Assembly (NCBI RefSeq): GCF_015709455.1
Contig: NZ_JADNQW010000005.1
Coordinates: 4,327,450 to 4,391,449, forward strand
Reading direction: 5' to 3'
DNA: 64,000 nucleotides
DNA from: Methylosinus sp. H3A
Lineage (GTDB): Bacteria; Pseudomonadota; Alphaproteobacteria; Rhizobiales; Beijerinckiaceae
In this document: one piece after another, positions 42,479 to 52,219 of the stretch
How positions within the stretch are numbered: position 1 is the stretch's first letter
How the letters are laid out: every line of letters begins with the position of its first letter
Position numbers and translations under genes: made by a program
Notes under the pieces: model-generated
Database searches by the model: none
What the model saw: the letters and a program-made list of their open reading frames with translations, nothing else
Told to the model about the DNA's origin: nothing

Positions 42479-45094
42479 TCACGCCGCTTTTTCGGCCCCG
42501 AAGCCCCGCCGTCCGATCGGCCGACCTTCCAAGGTCAGCCCCTGACTGTCGGTGGAGACGCGCACGGTGGAGCCGTCCACTATGTCGCCGCCGAGCAGCG
42601 CCTCGGCGAGCGGGTCCTGCAGCTCCTTCTGGATCACGCGCTTCAGCGGACGCGCGCCATAGGCCGGGTCATAGCCCTTGGCGGCGAGCAGCGCCCGCGC
42701 CTTCTCGTCGAGAGTCAGCGTGATCTTGCGATCGTCCAGCAGCTTTTGCAGCCGCAGGATCTGAATATCGACGATCGCGCCCATATCGTCGCGCCGCAGG
42801 CGGTGGAACAGGACGATCTCATCGACGCGGTTCAGGAACTCCGGCCTAAAATGCGCGCGCACCACCTGCATCACCTCGGCATGCACGGCGGAGGAATCCT
42901 CGCCCTCCTGCTGCATCACCAGGAATTCGGAGCCGAGATTCGACGTCATGATGATGAGCGTGTTCTTGAAATCGACGGTGCGGCCCTGGCCGTCGGTGAG
43001 ACGGCCATCGTCCAGCACCTGCAGCAGGACGTTGAACACGTCCGGATGCGCCTTCTCGATCTCGTCGAACAGCACGACCTGATAGGGCCTGCGCCGCACC
43101 GCCTCGGTAAGCGCCCCGCCCTCCTCATAGCCGACATAGCCGGGAGGCGCGCCGATGAGCCGCGCCACCGAATGCTTCTCCATATATTCCGACATGTCGA
43201 GACGGACCATCGCCGTCTCGTCGTCGAACAGGAAGTTCGCGAGCGCCTTGGTCAGCTCCGTCTTGCCGACGCCTGTCGGCCCCAGGAAGATGAAGGAGCC
43301 GATCGGTCGGTTGGGATCCTGCAATCCGGCGCGAGCGCGGCGCACGGCCGTCGAGACGGCGGCGACAGCCTCCCGCTGCCCGACGACGCGACGCGACAGC
43401 TCGTCTTCCATATGCAGCAGCTTCTCGCGCTCGCCCTCGAGCATTTTATCGACCGGAATTCCGGTCCAGCGCGAGACGACCTGCGCGACATGCTCGGGCG
43501 TCACCTCCTCCTCGAGCATTTTCTGCGCGCCTTCCTTCTCGCTCGCCGCGAGCTTGCGCTCGAGATCGGGGATGAGGCCATAGGCGAGCTCGCCGGCGCG
43601 CTGGAACTCGCCGCGACGCTGCGCCTGAGCCAGCTCGTTGCGGGCGGTCTCCAGTTGCTCCTTCAGCTTCTGCGCGACGCCGAGCTTGTCCTTCTCGGAC
43701 TTCCAGCGCTGGGTGAGCGCCGATGATTTTTCGGTCAGATCGGCGAGCTCTGTCTCCAATTTGGCGAGACGATCCTTCGAGGCAGGATCGGTCTCCTTGC
43801 GCAGCGCCTCCTGCTCTATGCGCAGCTGGATGATGCGGCGGTCGAGCTCGTCGAGCTCTTCCGGCTTCGAATCGATTTGCATGCGCAGGCGTGAGCCGGC
43901 TTCGTCGACGAGGTCGATCGCCTTATCGGGTAGAAAACGGTCCGAGATGTAACGATTGGAGAGCGTCGCGGCCGCCACGATCGCGGCGTCGGTGACGCGC
44001 ACGCCATGGTGCATCTCGTATTTTTCTTTCAGCCCGCGCAGAATGGAGATGGTGTCCTCCACCGTCGGCTCGTCGACGAACACAGGCTGGAAGCGCCGCG
44101 CCAGAGCGGCGTCCTTCTCCACATGCTTGCGATATTCGTCGAGCGTCGTCGCGCCGACGCAATGCAATTCGCCGCGCGCCAATGCGGGCTTCAGCAGATT
44201 GGAGGCGTCCATCGCGCCATCCGCCTTGCCGGCGCCGACCAGCGTGTGCATCTCGTCGATGAACAATATGATCCCGCCCTGCGCGGCGGTGATCTCGTTC
44301 AGCACGGCTTTCAAGCGCTCCTCGAACTCGCCGCGATATTTCGCGCCGGCGATGAGCGCGCCCATGTCGAGCGCGAGCAGCTTCTTGTCCACGAGCGATT
44401 CCGGCACATCGCCATTGACGATGCGCAGAGCGAGGCCTTCGACGATCGCCGTCTTGCCGACGCCGGGCTCGCCGATCAGCACGGGATTATTCTTGGTGCG
44501 GCGCGACAGCACCTGAATGGTGCGGCGAATTTCCTCGTCGCGGCCGATGACCGGATCGAGCTTGCCCTCACGCGCGGCCTCAGTGAGATCGCGCGCATAT
44601 TTCTTCAGCGAATCATAGGCGCTCTCGGCCGAGGAGGAATCGGCGGTGCGGCCCTTGCGCAAATCCTCGATCGCCGAATTGAGCGTCTGCGGCGTGACGC
44701 CCGCCTCGCTCAAAATGCGCGCGGCCTCCGTCCCCTTCTCGAGGGCGAGAGCGAGCAGCAGCCGCTCGACGGTGACGTAGGAATCACTGGCCTTTTGCGC
44801 GAGCTTCTCGGCATTGTCGAAGAGCCGCGCCGTCGCCTGATTGAGCGAAGGCTGTCCAGCGCCGCCGCCCGAGACTTTCGGCAGCTTGGCCAGCGCGGCC
44901 TCGGTCTTGGCGAGCGCCTCGCGCGAGCGGCCGCCTGCGCGATCGATGAGTCCGGCGGAGAGCCCCTGCTCGTCGTCGAGCAGCACTTTCAAAACATGCT
45001 CGGGCGTGAGCTGCGGATTGCCCTCGCGTGTCGCGAGCGACAAGGCCGACTGCACGAAGCCCTGCGCGCGCGTCGTGTATTTATCGAAATTCAT
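42479..45094 (-). CDS. clpB: ATP-dependent disaggregase ClpB
   Basis: An 871-residue AAA+ chaperone that solubilises protein aggregates with DnaK. A Clp N-terminal repeat domain ([13 protein letters not shown]) is followed by NBD1 with Walker A GEPGVGKT, a coiled-coil M domain (about residues 410-530, [17 protein letters not shown]), and NBD2 with Walker [10 protein letters not shown] and [14 protein letters not shown]. Length and the M domain separate it from ClpA/ClpC. GGAGGGG lies before the ATG at 45094. A CCATATA element upstream at about 45142 resembles a heat-shock -10 box, but I see no good -35. Confidence 0.96.
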   Translation of the reverse strand: MNFDKYTTRAQGFVQSALSLATREGNPQLTPEHVLKVLLDDEQGLSAGLIDRAGGRSREALAKTEAALAKLPKVSGGGAGQPSLNQATARLFDNAEKLAQKASDSYVTVERLLLALALEKGTEAARILSEAGVTPQTLNSAIEDLRKGRTADSSSAESAYDSLKKYARDLTEAAREGKLDPVIGRDEEIRRTIQVLSRRTKNNPVLIGEPGVGKTAIVEGLALRIVNGDVPESLVDKKLLALDMGALIAGAKYRGEFEERLKAVLNEITAAQGGIILFIDEMHTLVGAGKADGAMDASNLLKPALARGELHCVGATTLDEYRKHVEKDAALARRFQPVFVDEPTVEDTISILRGLKEKYEMHHGVRVTDAAIVAAATLSNRYISDRFLPDKAIDLVDEAGSRLRMQIDSKPEELDELDRRIIQLRIEQEALRKETDPASKDRLAKLETELADLTEKSSALTQRWKSEKDKLGVAQKLKEQLETARNELAQAQRRGEFQRAGELAYGLIPDLERKLAASEKEGAQKMLEEEVTPEHVAQVVSRWTGIPVDKMLEGEREKLLHMEDELSRRVVGQREAVAAVSTAVRRARAGLQDPNRPIGSFIFLGPTGVGKTELTKALANFLFDDETAMVRLDMSEYMEKHSVARLIGAPPGYVGYEEGGALTEAVRRRPYQVVLFDEIEKAHPDVFNVLLQVLDDGRLTDGQGRTVDFKNTLIIMTSNLGSEFLVMQQEGEDSSAVHAEVMQVVRAHFRPEFLNRVDEIVLFHRLRRDDMGAIVDIQILRLQKLLDDRKITLTLDEKARALLAAKGYDPAYGARPLKRVIQKELQDPLAEALLGGDIVDGSTVRVSTDSQGLTLEGRPIGRRGFGAEKAA

Positions 45095-45318
45095 GGAGAC
45101 CCCTCCGGCGTCGAGGCGCCACGTAAAGCGGCGCGCCTCGTCCCTATATGGCGTGAAATCGGCCCCTTGCGGCGACCGTTATGGCCGATATGGGAAAGAC
45201 CCTCGCGCTCGAAAAGAGGGTGCGACCAACTGGAGCGCGAGGATTTTTTCGCTCCGACGCAGGCGCCGCGCGTCGCCGACGGCCCGAAGGGGACTCGCGG
45301 GACGGGAACGGCGCCGTT

Positions 45319-46638
45319 ATGCTCTCACCCATGCCTTACTTGGAAATTGCCGTCGTCATCGCCTTGACCCTGATCAATGGCGCGCTCGCCATGGCGGAGC
45401 TCGCCGTCGTATCGTCGCGCCCTGCGCGCCTCCGAGCCTCGGCCGAGCGCGGGGTTCCCGGCGCGCGCGCCGCCCTCGCCCTCGCTTCCGATCCCGGAAA
45501 ATTTCTCTCCGCCGTTCAAATCGGCATCACGCTGATCGGCGTGCTGTCCGGCGCCTTCTCCGGCGCGACCATTGGCGCGCGGCTCTCCGAATGGATCGCG
45601 TCGCGCGGCTTGTCTCCGGCCATGTCGGAGACGCTCGGCGTCGGTCTCGTCGTCGCGGCGATCACCTATGTGTCGCTGATCGTCGGGGAGCTCGTGCCCA
45701 AGCAGATCGCCCTGCGCGATCCCGAACGAATCGCAACCGCCGTCGCTCCGGTCCTGAGCGTGCTGGCGCGGCTCGCCGCGCCGCTCGTCTTCATTCTCGA
45801 TCTCTCCGGACGCGCGCTGCTGCGCGCTCTCGGCTATGGCGCGGCAGGCGCGCATCTCGTTTCGGACGAGGAGATCAGGGCGCTCGTCGCCGAGGCCGAG
45901 ACGGCCGGCGTTCTGGAGCCGGGCGAACGCGCGATGATCGCCGGCGTCATGCGTCTCGGCGACCGCCCGGTCCGCGGCGTGATGACGCCGCGCGGCGAGG
46001 TCGACATGATCGATCTCGACGATTCGCCGGAGACGATCCGCGAGACGATCATCGCCAGCGTCCATTCACGGCTGCCCGCCTATCGCGGCAAGACCGAGAA
46101 CATGCTCGGCGTGCTGCAGGCGAAAGATCTGCTCGACGCCTATCTGCGCGGTGAGAACCCGCAGCCGAGCGAATTCGTGCGCCAAGCACCGATCGTCCCG
46201 ACCTCCGCCGACGCGCTGGACGTGGTCGAGATGATCAAGCGCGCCTCCGTCCATGTCGCGCTGATCTTCGACGAATACGGCCATTTCCAGGGGATCGTGA
46301 CCGACGCCGACATCCTCGAGGCCATCGCCGGCGGATTCGGGACCGCGGAGGGCCCGCCCGAGCCGCATGCCGTGCAGCGCGACGACGGCTCATGGCTCAT
46401 CTCCGGCGGCATGCCCGCCGACGAAATGCTGGAGCTTCTGGCGATGCCGGCGTCAGAGGACAGGAGCTATCAGACGGCCGCCGGCTTCGTTCTGGCGCAC
46501 GCCGGCCATCTGCCGGAGATCGGCGAGAGCTTCGACGCGCATGGCTGGCGCTTCGAAGTTCTCGACAAGGACGGCCGCCGGATCGACAAGATTCTCGCCC
46601 AGCGGGCGCCGCGCGGGCAAAGACGCGCGGCGCTCTGA
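45319..46638 (+). CDS. CNNM/CorC-type membrane protein with CBS domains (hemolysin C family)
   Basis: About 439 residues. An N-terminal DUF21/CNNM domain has four hydrophobic segments and the IGITLIGVLSGAFSGATIG and ELVPKQIALRDPE motifs; then a CBS pair (VMTPRGEVDMIDLDD, and IVTDADILEAIAGG) and a C-terminal CorC_HlyC domain (DDGSWLISGGMPADE ... TAAGFVLAHAGHLPEIGE). Members are linked to magnesium or cobalt export. The start may be 45319 or 45331. It is divergent from clpB with about 220 bp between, and convergent with the DUF4167 gene. Confidence 0.9.
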   Translation: MLSPMPYLEIAVVIALTLINGALAMAELAVVSSRPARLRASAERGVPGARAALALASDPGKFLSAVQIGITLIGVLSGAFSGATIGARLSEWIASRGLSPAMSETLGVGLVVAAITYVSLIVGELVPKQIALRDPERIATAVAPVLSVLARLAAPLVFILDLSGRALLRALGYGAAGAHLVSDEEIRALVAEAETAGVLEPGERAMIAGVMRLGDRPVRGVMTPRGEVDMIDLDDSPETIRETIIASVHSRLPAYRGKTENMLGVLQAKDLLDAYLRGENPQPSEFVRQAPIVPTSADALDVVEMIKRASVHVALIFDEYGHFQGIVTDADILEAIAGGFGTAEGPPEPHAVQRDDGSWLISGGMPADEMLELLAMPASEDRSYQTAAGFVLAHAGHLPEIGESFDAHGWRFEVLDKDGRRIDKILAQRAPRGQRRAAL

Positions 46639-46659
46639 CGGCGCGCCGCGGCGTTACGC

Positions 46660-47628
46660 TCAATCGGCGAGCGGCAGCTCGTCCGAACGCGGCGGCTCGT
46701 CGCTGGAAGCGACATTGCCATTCGCATCTTCATTCGGCGCTCGCGTGCGACGGCGACGACGCTGATTGAGATGAAAGCCGGCGGCGGCCTCTTCATGCTC
46801 GCGAATCGCGGTGCGCTCCGTGCGAGCGAAGGTCTCCGTCTCCTCCGGCCCGGCCGCGCGAATCGGCGCTGTGATGAAGGACGGCAGCGCGGCGGCCGGA
46901 GCCTCGTCCTGCACGGCGGGCTGCACGCGCGGCGGGAAACGACGCTCGCGATTGCGGTCGAAATTCTGGCGAGGCGGCCGTTCGCCGCCGCCCTCGGCGG
47001 TCTGCTCGCCACCGCGGTCGCGGTCGCGTCGATCGCGAAAGCCGCCGCGATCCGAACCACCGCGATCCGAACCGCCTCGATCTTGGCGCGGCTGGCGCTC
47101 ATAGCGCGGCTCGTTGACCGGACGCTCGCCGATCGGACGCTCCTCGTAGGGCTGTGGTTGCGGTTGCGGCTGCTGCGCGAATTGCGGCTGCGCCGCGGGC
47201 TGCGGCGCATAGGGCGCAGAAGCATAAGGCTGCGGCGGCGGCTGATAGCCGGCGGTCTGCGGCAAGCGCTCAGAGAGAGGCGCGAAACGATCCGAGATTC
47301 CGCTGAAATCATCATCGTCGTCGATGTCGGTTTCAGCCGCCTCATAGGGACGGCCGCCGTAGCCGCCCTGCGCCTGCTGTTGCGCGGTCTGAGCCGCGGC
47401 GATCAGACGAAAATAATGTTCGGCGTGCTGAAGCAGGCTCTCGGCCATGATCGTGTCGCCGGAGGATTGCGCGTCTCGGGCGAGCTGAAGATATTTCTCA
47501 GCGACATGCTGAGCGGTTCCCCGGATCTTAACGTCCGGACCGTTCGACTCGTAGGAACGTGTGAGGGGATTGGGCCCTTTTCGACCCCCATTGCGGCCGC
47601 GGATGCGTTTATTCTGTCCTGGTCTCAT
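46660..47628 (-). CDS. DUF4167 domain protein
   Basis: A 322-residue protein. The first 80 residues (QNKRIRGRNGGRKGPNPLTRSYESNGPDVKIRG then AEKYLQLARDAQSSGD and AEHYFRLI) are the conserved DUF4167 domain of Hyphomicrobiales, Arg-rich and probably RNA-binding. The rest is disordered, with Gln/Pro repeats, Arg/Gly/Asp repeats near residues 180-215, and an acidic tail. Function is unknown. In related genomes it lies near prmC, as here. Confidence 0.9.
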   Translation of the reverse strand: MRPGQNKRIRGRNGGRKGPNPLTRSYESNGPDVKIRGTAQHVAEKYLQLARDAQSSGDTIMAESLLQHAEHYFRLIAAAQTAQQQAQGGYGGRPYEAAETDIDDDDDFSGISDRFAPLSERLPQTAGYQPPPQPYASAPYAPQPAAQPQFAQQPQPQPQPYEERPIGERPVNEPRYERQPRQDRGGSDRGGSDRGGFRDRRDRDRGGEQTAEGGGERPPRQNFDRNRERRFPPRVQPAVQDEAPAAALPSFITAPIRAAGPEETETFARTERTAIREHEEAAAGFHLNQRRRRRTRAPNEDANGNVASSDEPPRSDELPLAD

Positions 47629-48203
47629 CGAATATCCCCGAGAAGGTCCTTACGCTTTGCTGGCTCGGCGTGTCGTGCTTCGGCCGAACGCGCCGAGAGG
47701 GACGAACGCTCGAAACTGCGTCAGAGAAGGAAGCCGGGCGCCATGCCCGATCCAACGGAGCGACTCCGCTCTACCTCGAGCGGCGTTTCTGTCCGTTCTG
47801 TCGCTTGCGCGATCCAGACATGGATCACGCGGCCGGCGCGGCGTCCTCGTGGAACAGCCTGCGCCGAATTCACATCTTGCATCCGAGCGCCGCCGACACG
47901 CTCGAAGGCGCTACTGAGCAAAGGCCGCTCGTCGGCCCCTCGACCTAAAGAAAGACGGCGTCGAAGTCGTCTGGCTCTCGCTCGCCGCCACGGCGCGCGT
48001 TACGCCTCTCGCCTTCATCGCGGCCGCGGTCGAATCGCGAAACCGTCGCTCACGCTCGATGAGTCCGAACACGCTCTGTCTCGCGCGCCGAACACCCGAT
48101 CATTCATCGTCTTTTCGGGTTCGAACGGTGGCGCCGGACACCGGCCCATGCGGCGCGGGACTCGCGCCTTCGGCAAAATTTCGGGGACCGGCCGTATTCC
48201 CCC
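47629..48203. other. Intergenic region upstream of the DUF4167 gene
   Basis: About 575 bp. The short frames present do not look like proteins and have no good ribosome binding site. I see no tRNA, terminator or clear promoter. It presumably holds the DUF4167 promoter and leader. Confidence 0.5.
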
Positions 48204-48344
48204 TCATCCGCGCTCAGCGTCGCTCACGACGATCAGCGTCTTGTCGCAGGCGACTATAGTCCACCCGGGCAGGCTCGCCAAGGGCGCGAACGTTCCGTCC
48301 CTCAGATAAATAGGGGGTGTAGCCAATATGTCACGACCTCGCAT
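48204..48344 (-). CDS. Possible 46-aa protein directly after prmC
   Basis: A short frame starting one base after the prmC stop and encoding 46 residues (starts MRGRDILATPPIYLRDG, later GWTIVACDKTLIVVSD). The hydrophobic/polar pattern could form a small beta-rich fold. There is no separate ribosome binding site, so it would rely on reinitiation after prmC. Codon use is partly unlike the neighbours at its beginning. It is a plausible but unproven gene. Confidence 0.3.
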   Translation of the reverse strand: MRGRDILATPPIYLRDGTFAPLASLPGWTIVACDKTLIVVSDAERG

Positions 48345-48345
48345 G

Positions 48346-49233
48346 TCACGAACTGCTGCGCCGCGCGGCGACGGCGCGCTCGCGTCCGCCGGCGTCCTTG
48401 CGAATTCCGGCGGGCTCGAGGCCATTCTCGGCCAATAGAGCGACGACGCTTCGCGCCTGCTTGTCGCCCGCCTCGAGCGCCGCTACGCCCATCGGCGCGA
48501 GCAGACGCGGCAACTCCGCAGCGATCTCGCGATAGCAGTCGAGTCCATCGGCGCCGCCGTCGAGCGCGAGCGGCGGATCATAGAGCCGCACTTCCGGCTC
48601 CAGCGCGTCCAATTCGCCGCTCGCGATATAAGGCGGATTGGAGACCACGAGATCGAAACGCGCAGCGAGCGCATCGGCCCAGCGCCCGCGCAGCACCGCC
48701 GCGCGCTCGGCGAAACCGGAGCGCGACAGATTGAGCGCGGCGGCGGCGCAAGCGTTGGCGCTGAGATCGACGCCGACCGCGCGCGCGTTCGGAAATTCGG
48801 CGAGCAGCGCGCAGAGAATCGCGCCCGAGCCGACGCCGAGATCGAGTATCGCGAGCGGCTCGAGCCGACGCTCGCGCATGAGCTCGAGCGTGAGCTCGAC
48901 GACCGTCTCCGTGTCCGGCCGTGGATCGAGCACTCGGGGCGCGACGACGAGATCATGCGTCCAGAAGCCGCGCGCGCCGAGAATGCGCGTCACCGGCTCG
49001 CGCGCCGCGCGACGCTGCGCATAGTCGCGCAGTTTTTCCCGCGCGGCGCCCGTGAGCGCCGCCGTCGGCTCCAGCAGCAGCTCCGCCGCTGTGAATCCGC
49101 CGGCGGCGAGCAGCAGCGCTCGCGCGTCGCGACGCGCATCCTCGACGCCGGAGCGATCGAGAAAGGCCGCGACCTCGTCGAGCGCCGCGGCGCGCGTCAC
49201 ATGATCGAGCGCAAGCAGGGACAGAAGCGTCAC
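48346..49233 (-). CDS. prmC: Peptide chain release factor N5-glutamine methyltransferase PrmC
   Basis: A 295-residue SAM-dependent methyltransferase that methylates the GGQ glutamine of release factors. Motifs are ILDLGVGSGAILCALL (SAM site) and VVSNPPYI (the NPPY catalytic motif). The N-terminal helical domain carries PVTRILGARGFW. The usual neighbour prfA is not here. Instead the start overlaps the stop of htpG by four bases (49230-49233), so it is co-transcribed and coupled with a heat-shock gene. Confidence 0.94.
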   Translation of the reverse strand: MTLLSLLALDHVTRAAALDEVAAFLDRSGVEDARRDARALLLAAGGFTAAELLLEPTAALTGAAREKLRDYAQRRAAREPVTRILGARGFWTHDLVVAPRVLDPRPDTETVVELTLELMRERRLEPLAILDLGVGSGAILCALLAEFPNARAVGVDLSANACAAAALNLSRSGFAERAAVLRGRWADALAARFDLVVSNPPYIASGELDALEPEVRLYDPPLALDGGADGLDCYREIAAELPRLLAPMGVAALEAGDKQARSVVALLAENGLEPAGIRKDAGGRERAVAARRSSS

Positions 49234-51182
49234 CCTTTGGCGAGCAGCGCGGCGACGCGCCTGGCGAAAGCGGCCGCGTCGAGCGGCGCCTCGCCATCGG
49301 CGATGCGCGCCGTGTCGAACAGCAGCCAGAAGCCGTCTTCCGCGCTGGCGCGATCGGCCTTCGCTTTTTGCGCGAGAGCGAGCACCGCCTCGTGGCGCGG
49401 ATTGATCTCGAGCACGGGCTTGCCGAAAACGCCCTTATTGCCGCTCTCCTGGAGCATGCGCGCGAGCTGGAGATCGAAGCCGTGATCGGCGGCGACGAGG
49501 CAGGCGGGGCTCTCCCGCAGGCGCGTCGAGACGCGCACATCGTCGATCTCTCCGGCGAGCGTCTCCTTCAACATGCCGGTGAGCAGCGCGACCTCCGCGC
49601 TCGCTTCGGCCGGCGGCGTGTCGGAAGAACCTTCCGGCGTCGGCACGGCGTCGATATCGGCGGCGCCCTGCGTCACCGATTTGAACGGCTTGCCGTCATA
49701 GCCGACGGCGCTCGTCACCCAGAAGGCGTCGACCGGCTCATCGAGCAGCAGCACGTCTATGCCCTTGGCGCGATAGCCTTCGAGCTGCGGGCTCGAGGCG
49801 AGCCGCTTCTTGTCGTCGCCGGTGATGTAATAAATGGCCGTCTGATTGGGCCGCAGATTTTCGACATAATCTTTGAGGCTGCGGCCGCCGTCCGGATGCT
49901 GCGACGTCGTGAAACGCGCAATGGCGAATATCTCGTCGCGGCGCACCGGATCCTCGTGCAGCCCCTCCTTGATGACGGCGCCGAAATTCTTCCATACGGC
50001 GGCGAATTTCTCCGAATCATTGGCGGAAAGATCGGCGAGCTCCTTGAGCACGCGCGTGCCGATCGCCTTGCGGATCGCGGCGAGGATCGGATTGTTCTGC
50101 ACCATCTCGCGCGAGACATTGAGCGGCAGATCGGCGCTGTCGACGACGATACGCATGAAACGCAGCCAGGGCGGCAGAACGTCGGCCTCGCGCGAGATCA
50201 GCACGCGGCGCACATAGAGCTTGGAGCGGCTCTTGCGCTTGGGATCGAAGAGATCGTAAGGCCGCGAGCCGGGCACGAAGGCGAGCACCGTATATTCCGT
50301 GCGTCCCTCCGCGCGCCAATGAATTGTGAGCGCCGGCTCGTCGAACTGGCCGGATATCTGCTGATAGAAATCCTTATAGTCTTGCTCGCTCACCTCGGAT
50401 TTGGACTTGGTCCACAGCGCCGAGCCGTCGGTGAGACGGCGCGGCTCCTTGCCCTGCTCCTCGACGAGATCGATCGGTATCGCGATCGCCCCCGAGTGCT
50501 CGCGCAAAATCTCCTCTATGCGATAGGGCTGCAGAAATTCATCCGATTCCGAATTGAGATGCAGCGTCACGCGCGTGCCGACCGCGGGCACCGAGTCGAG
50601 AGCGAGCGGCGCGATCTGGAACGAGCCCTTGCCTTCGGAGGTCCAGAGAAACGCTTCCGACGCGCCCGCGCGGCGCGTCGCCACCTCGATGTGATCGGCG
50701 ACCATGAAGGCCGAATAAAAGCCGATGCCGAAACGTCCGATGAGCGAGCCGCCGACGCCCGCGTTTCCCTTGTCGGAGCCTCCCTGGCCCGCGTTACCCT
50801 GGTCGGCGCCGCCCTTCGCCTCGAGGTCGTCGAGAAAGGCGCGCGTGCCGGAGCTCGCTATGGTGCCGAGAGCGGCGACGAGATCGTCGCGCGACATGCC
50901 GACGCCATTGTCCGTGACGCTCAGCGTGCGGGCGTCCTTGTCGAGCGCTATGGTGACGAGCGGCGCGCCGGCCTGCGCCGCCAGCGCCTCGTTCGCCACC
51001 GATTCGAAGCGCAGCTTCTCGATCGCGTCCGCCGCATTGGACACGAGTTCGCGCAGAAAAATGTCGCGCTCGGAATAGACCGAATGAGTCATGAGCTCCA
51101 AGAGCCGCGCGACATCGGCCTGGAAGCCGTAATCGCTGCGCTCGGCAGCGTCGATCGTATTTGTTTCGGCGTGGTCGTTCAC
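49230..51182 (-). CDS. htpG: Chaperone HtpG (Hsp90)
   Basis: A 650-residue Hsp90. The N-terminal GHKL ATPase has LRELVSNAADAIEKLR, VTDNGVGMSRDDL and GRFGIGFYSAFMVAD. The middle domain carries LYVRRVLISREADVLPPWLRF and the Arg finger region (LPLNVSREMVQNNP). The C-terminal dimerisation domain is shorter than in eukaryotes. The ATP lid has an unusual Gly/Asn/Asp-rich insertion of two 10-residue repeats (about residues 124-143). It is coupled to prmC by a four-base overlap. Confidence 0.95.
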   Translation of the reverse strand: MNDHAETNTIDAAERSDYGFQADVARLLELMTHSVYSERDIFLRELVSNAADAIEKLRFESVANEALAAQAGAPLVTIALDKDARTLSVTDNGVGMSRDDLVAALGTIASSGTRAFLDDLEAKGGADQGNAGQGGSDKGNAGVGGSLIGRFGIGFYSAFMVADHIEVATRRAGASEAFLWTSEGKGSFQIAPLALDSVPAVGTRVTLHLNSESDEFLQPYRIEEILREHSGAIAIPIDLVEEQGKEPRRLTDGSALWTKSKSEVSEQDYKDFYQQISGQFDEPALTIHWRAEGRTEYTVLAFVPGSRPYDLFDPKRKSRSKLYVRRVLISREADVLPPWLRFMRIVVDSADLPLNVSREMVQNNPILAAIRKAIGTRVLKELADLSANDSEKFAAVWKNFGAVIKEGLHEDPVRRDEIFAIARFTTSQHPDGGRSLKDYVENLRPNQTAIYYITGDDKKRLASSPQLEGYRAKGIDVLLLDEPVDAFWVTSAVGYDGKPFKSVTQGAADIDAVPTPEGSSDTPPAEASAEVALLTGMLKETLAGEIDDVRVSTRLRESPACLVAADHGFDLQLARMLQESGNKGVFGKPVLEINPRHEAVLALAQKAKADRASAEDGFWLLFDTARIADGEAPLDAAAFARRVAALLAKG

Positions 51183-51744
51183 GGGCGTCGTCTCCGCTTT
51201 TTCTATCGGCTCCGCCGCGCGCGCCGCTCCCGCAATGGAAGCATGGCCGACGGCGCGCGGGCACTGGCCGGGATATAGAGATCGTCATTGATCGGCAATG
51301 GCGCCCGTCGAGCGGCCTCGAGCGGTGCGCGAGAGCTGATATCGGAGACCATCGGCAAAGTTGCAAGAGCGCCGGCCCACGTCACTGCCGGGACGCGTCG
51401 CGATGCGCAGCTTGCGCGCGGCGACTCGCACGCGACCTGCAAAAACAAGACGGGCCGCCCGAGCGTCGCCCGGCCGGCCCGTCCATCGCCACGAACTCAC
51501 TCTGCTCGAGAAGCGCCCTTCCGGGGGGCTGGGGGGCTGACGAAATCCGGAAAAACCACTTCCCGCGCCTGTCGAGGCAATACGTTAGATATTGGTCGGC
51601 TCCTTTGGCGGACAAGGGGCTCGATATTGGCGAAAATGTGAAATTTGATCTTTGCGCGCCGGGCCGATCGTCGCCGGAATGTCATCTTTGTCTTGCCCTC
51701 GCGCGATCGGCGCGCGATCATGCCCGCGAAAGAGGAAAAGCGGT
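51183..51744. other. Intergenic region between htpG and the DUF2794 gene
   Basis: About 560 bp between divergent genes. It holds a candidate heat-shock promoter for htpG (51339-51367) and otherwise no supported gene; the small frames lack ribosome binding sites and protein-like composition. Confidence 0.5.
51339..51367 (-). promoter_or_regulatory. Candidate RpoH (heat-shock) promoter of htpG
   Basis: On the minus strand CTTGCA (51367-51362), a 16-bp spacer and CCGATAT (51345-51339), close to the alphaproteobacterial RpoH pattern (CTTG... and C-rich -10 ending in AT). It would start transcription about 150 nt before htpG. The assignment rests on motif and gene identity. Confidence 0.4.
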
Positions 51745-52161
51745 ATGAGCGAGACGGAGACGACCGAACCCAGCAGGCGGCGCGGCCTGCTCGCCGTTGT
51801 GGCAGGCCGCGCGACGAACGACCCCGATCGGTCCAGGCCCGCGCCCGAGACCAGAACCGCCCCGCTCGTGTCCTTCGACCGGCGCGAACTGCGGCTGCTC
51901 TTCGATCTCTACGGCGCCAAGGTCGCGGCCGGCGAATGGCGCGACTACGCCATCGACTTCTCTCCCGCCAAGGCGGTGTTCTCCGTCTATCGCCGCGCCA
52001 GCGAGGCGCCGCTCTATCGCATCGAGAAAAACCCCGAGCTCGGCCGCCGTCAGGGCGCCTTCAGCGTCGTCGCCTCCGGCGGTCTCGTGATGCGTCGCGG
52101 CCAGGAGCTCGCGCGCGTCATCGCCGTACTGCAAAAAAAGCTCGAATTGGTGCGCGACTGA
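51745..52161 (+). CDS. DUF2794 family protein
   Basis: A 138-residue protein. The core VSFDRRELRLLFDLYGAKVAAGEWRDYAIDF, KAVFSVYRRASEAPLYRIEK and VIAVLQKKLELVR is the DUF2794 family, conserved in Alphaproteobacteria and of unknown function. The Arg-rich N-terminal 40 residues look disordered. GAGGAAA lies about 8 nt before the ATG. A strong bidirectional terminator follows at 52161. Confidence 0.88.
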   Translation: MSETETTEPSRRRGLLAVVAGRATNDPDRSRPAPETRTAPLVSFDRRELRLLFDLYGAKVAAGEWRDYAIDFSPAKAVFSVYRRASEAPLYRIEKNPELGRRQGAFSVVASGGLVMRRGQELARVIAVLQKKLELVRD

Positions 52162-52199
52162 AAAAGAAAAGGCCCCGCCGCAGCGGGGCCTTCGTTTTC
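52161..52199. terminator. Bidirectional terminator between the DUF2794 and Bax inhibitor-1 genes
   Basis: A perfect 8-bp stem GGCCCCGC/GCGGGGCC with a 4-nt loop (52171-52190), a T-rich tail on the right (TTCGTTTT) and an A-rich run on the left (AAAAAGAAAA). It serves both convergent genes. Confidence 0.85.
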
Positions 52200-52219
52200 T
52201 CGCGTCGACCGAAGGATCG

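Noticed and set aside
47670..47948. 92-aa frame with a CPFC motif upstream of the DUF4167 gene
   Set aside because: No ribosome binding site, no conserved domain and unusual composition; the CPFC is probably chance.
48081..48140. tRNA-like GGTTCGAA motif
   Set aside because: No pairing T-arm, no acceptor stem and no cloverleaf around it.
46771..48309. 512-aa open frame on the plus strand across the DUF4167 gene and its upstream gap
   Set aside because: Antisense to the conserved DUF4167 domain, then continues into noncoding DNA; Arg-rich low-complexity translation.
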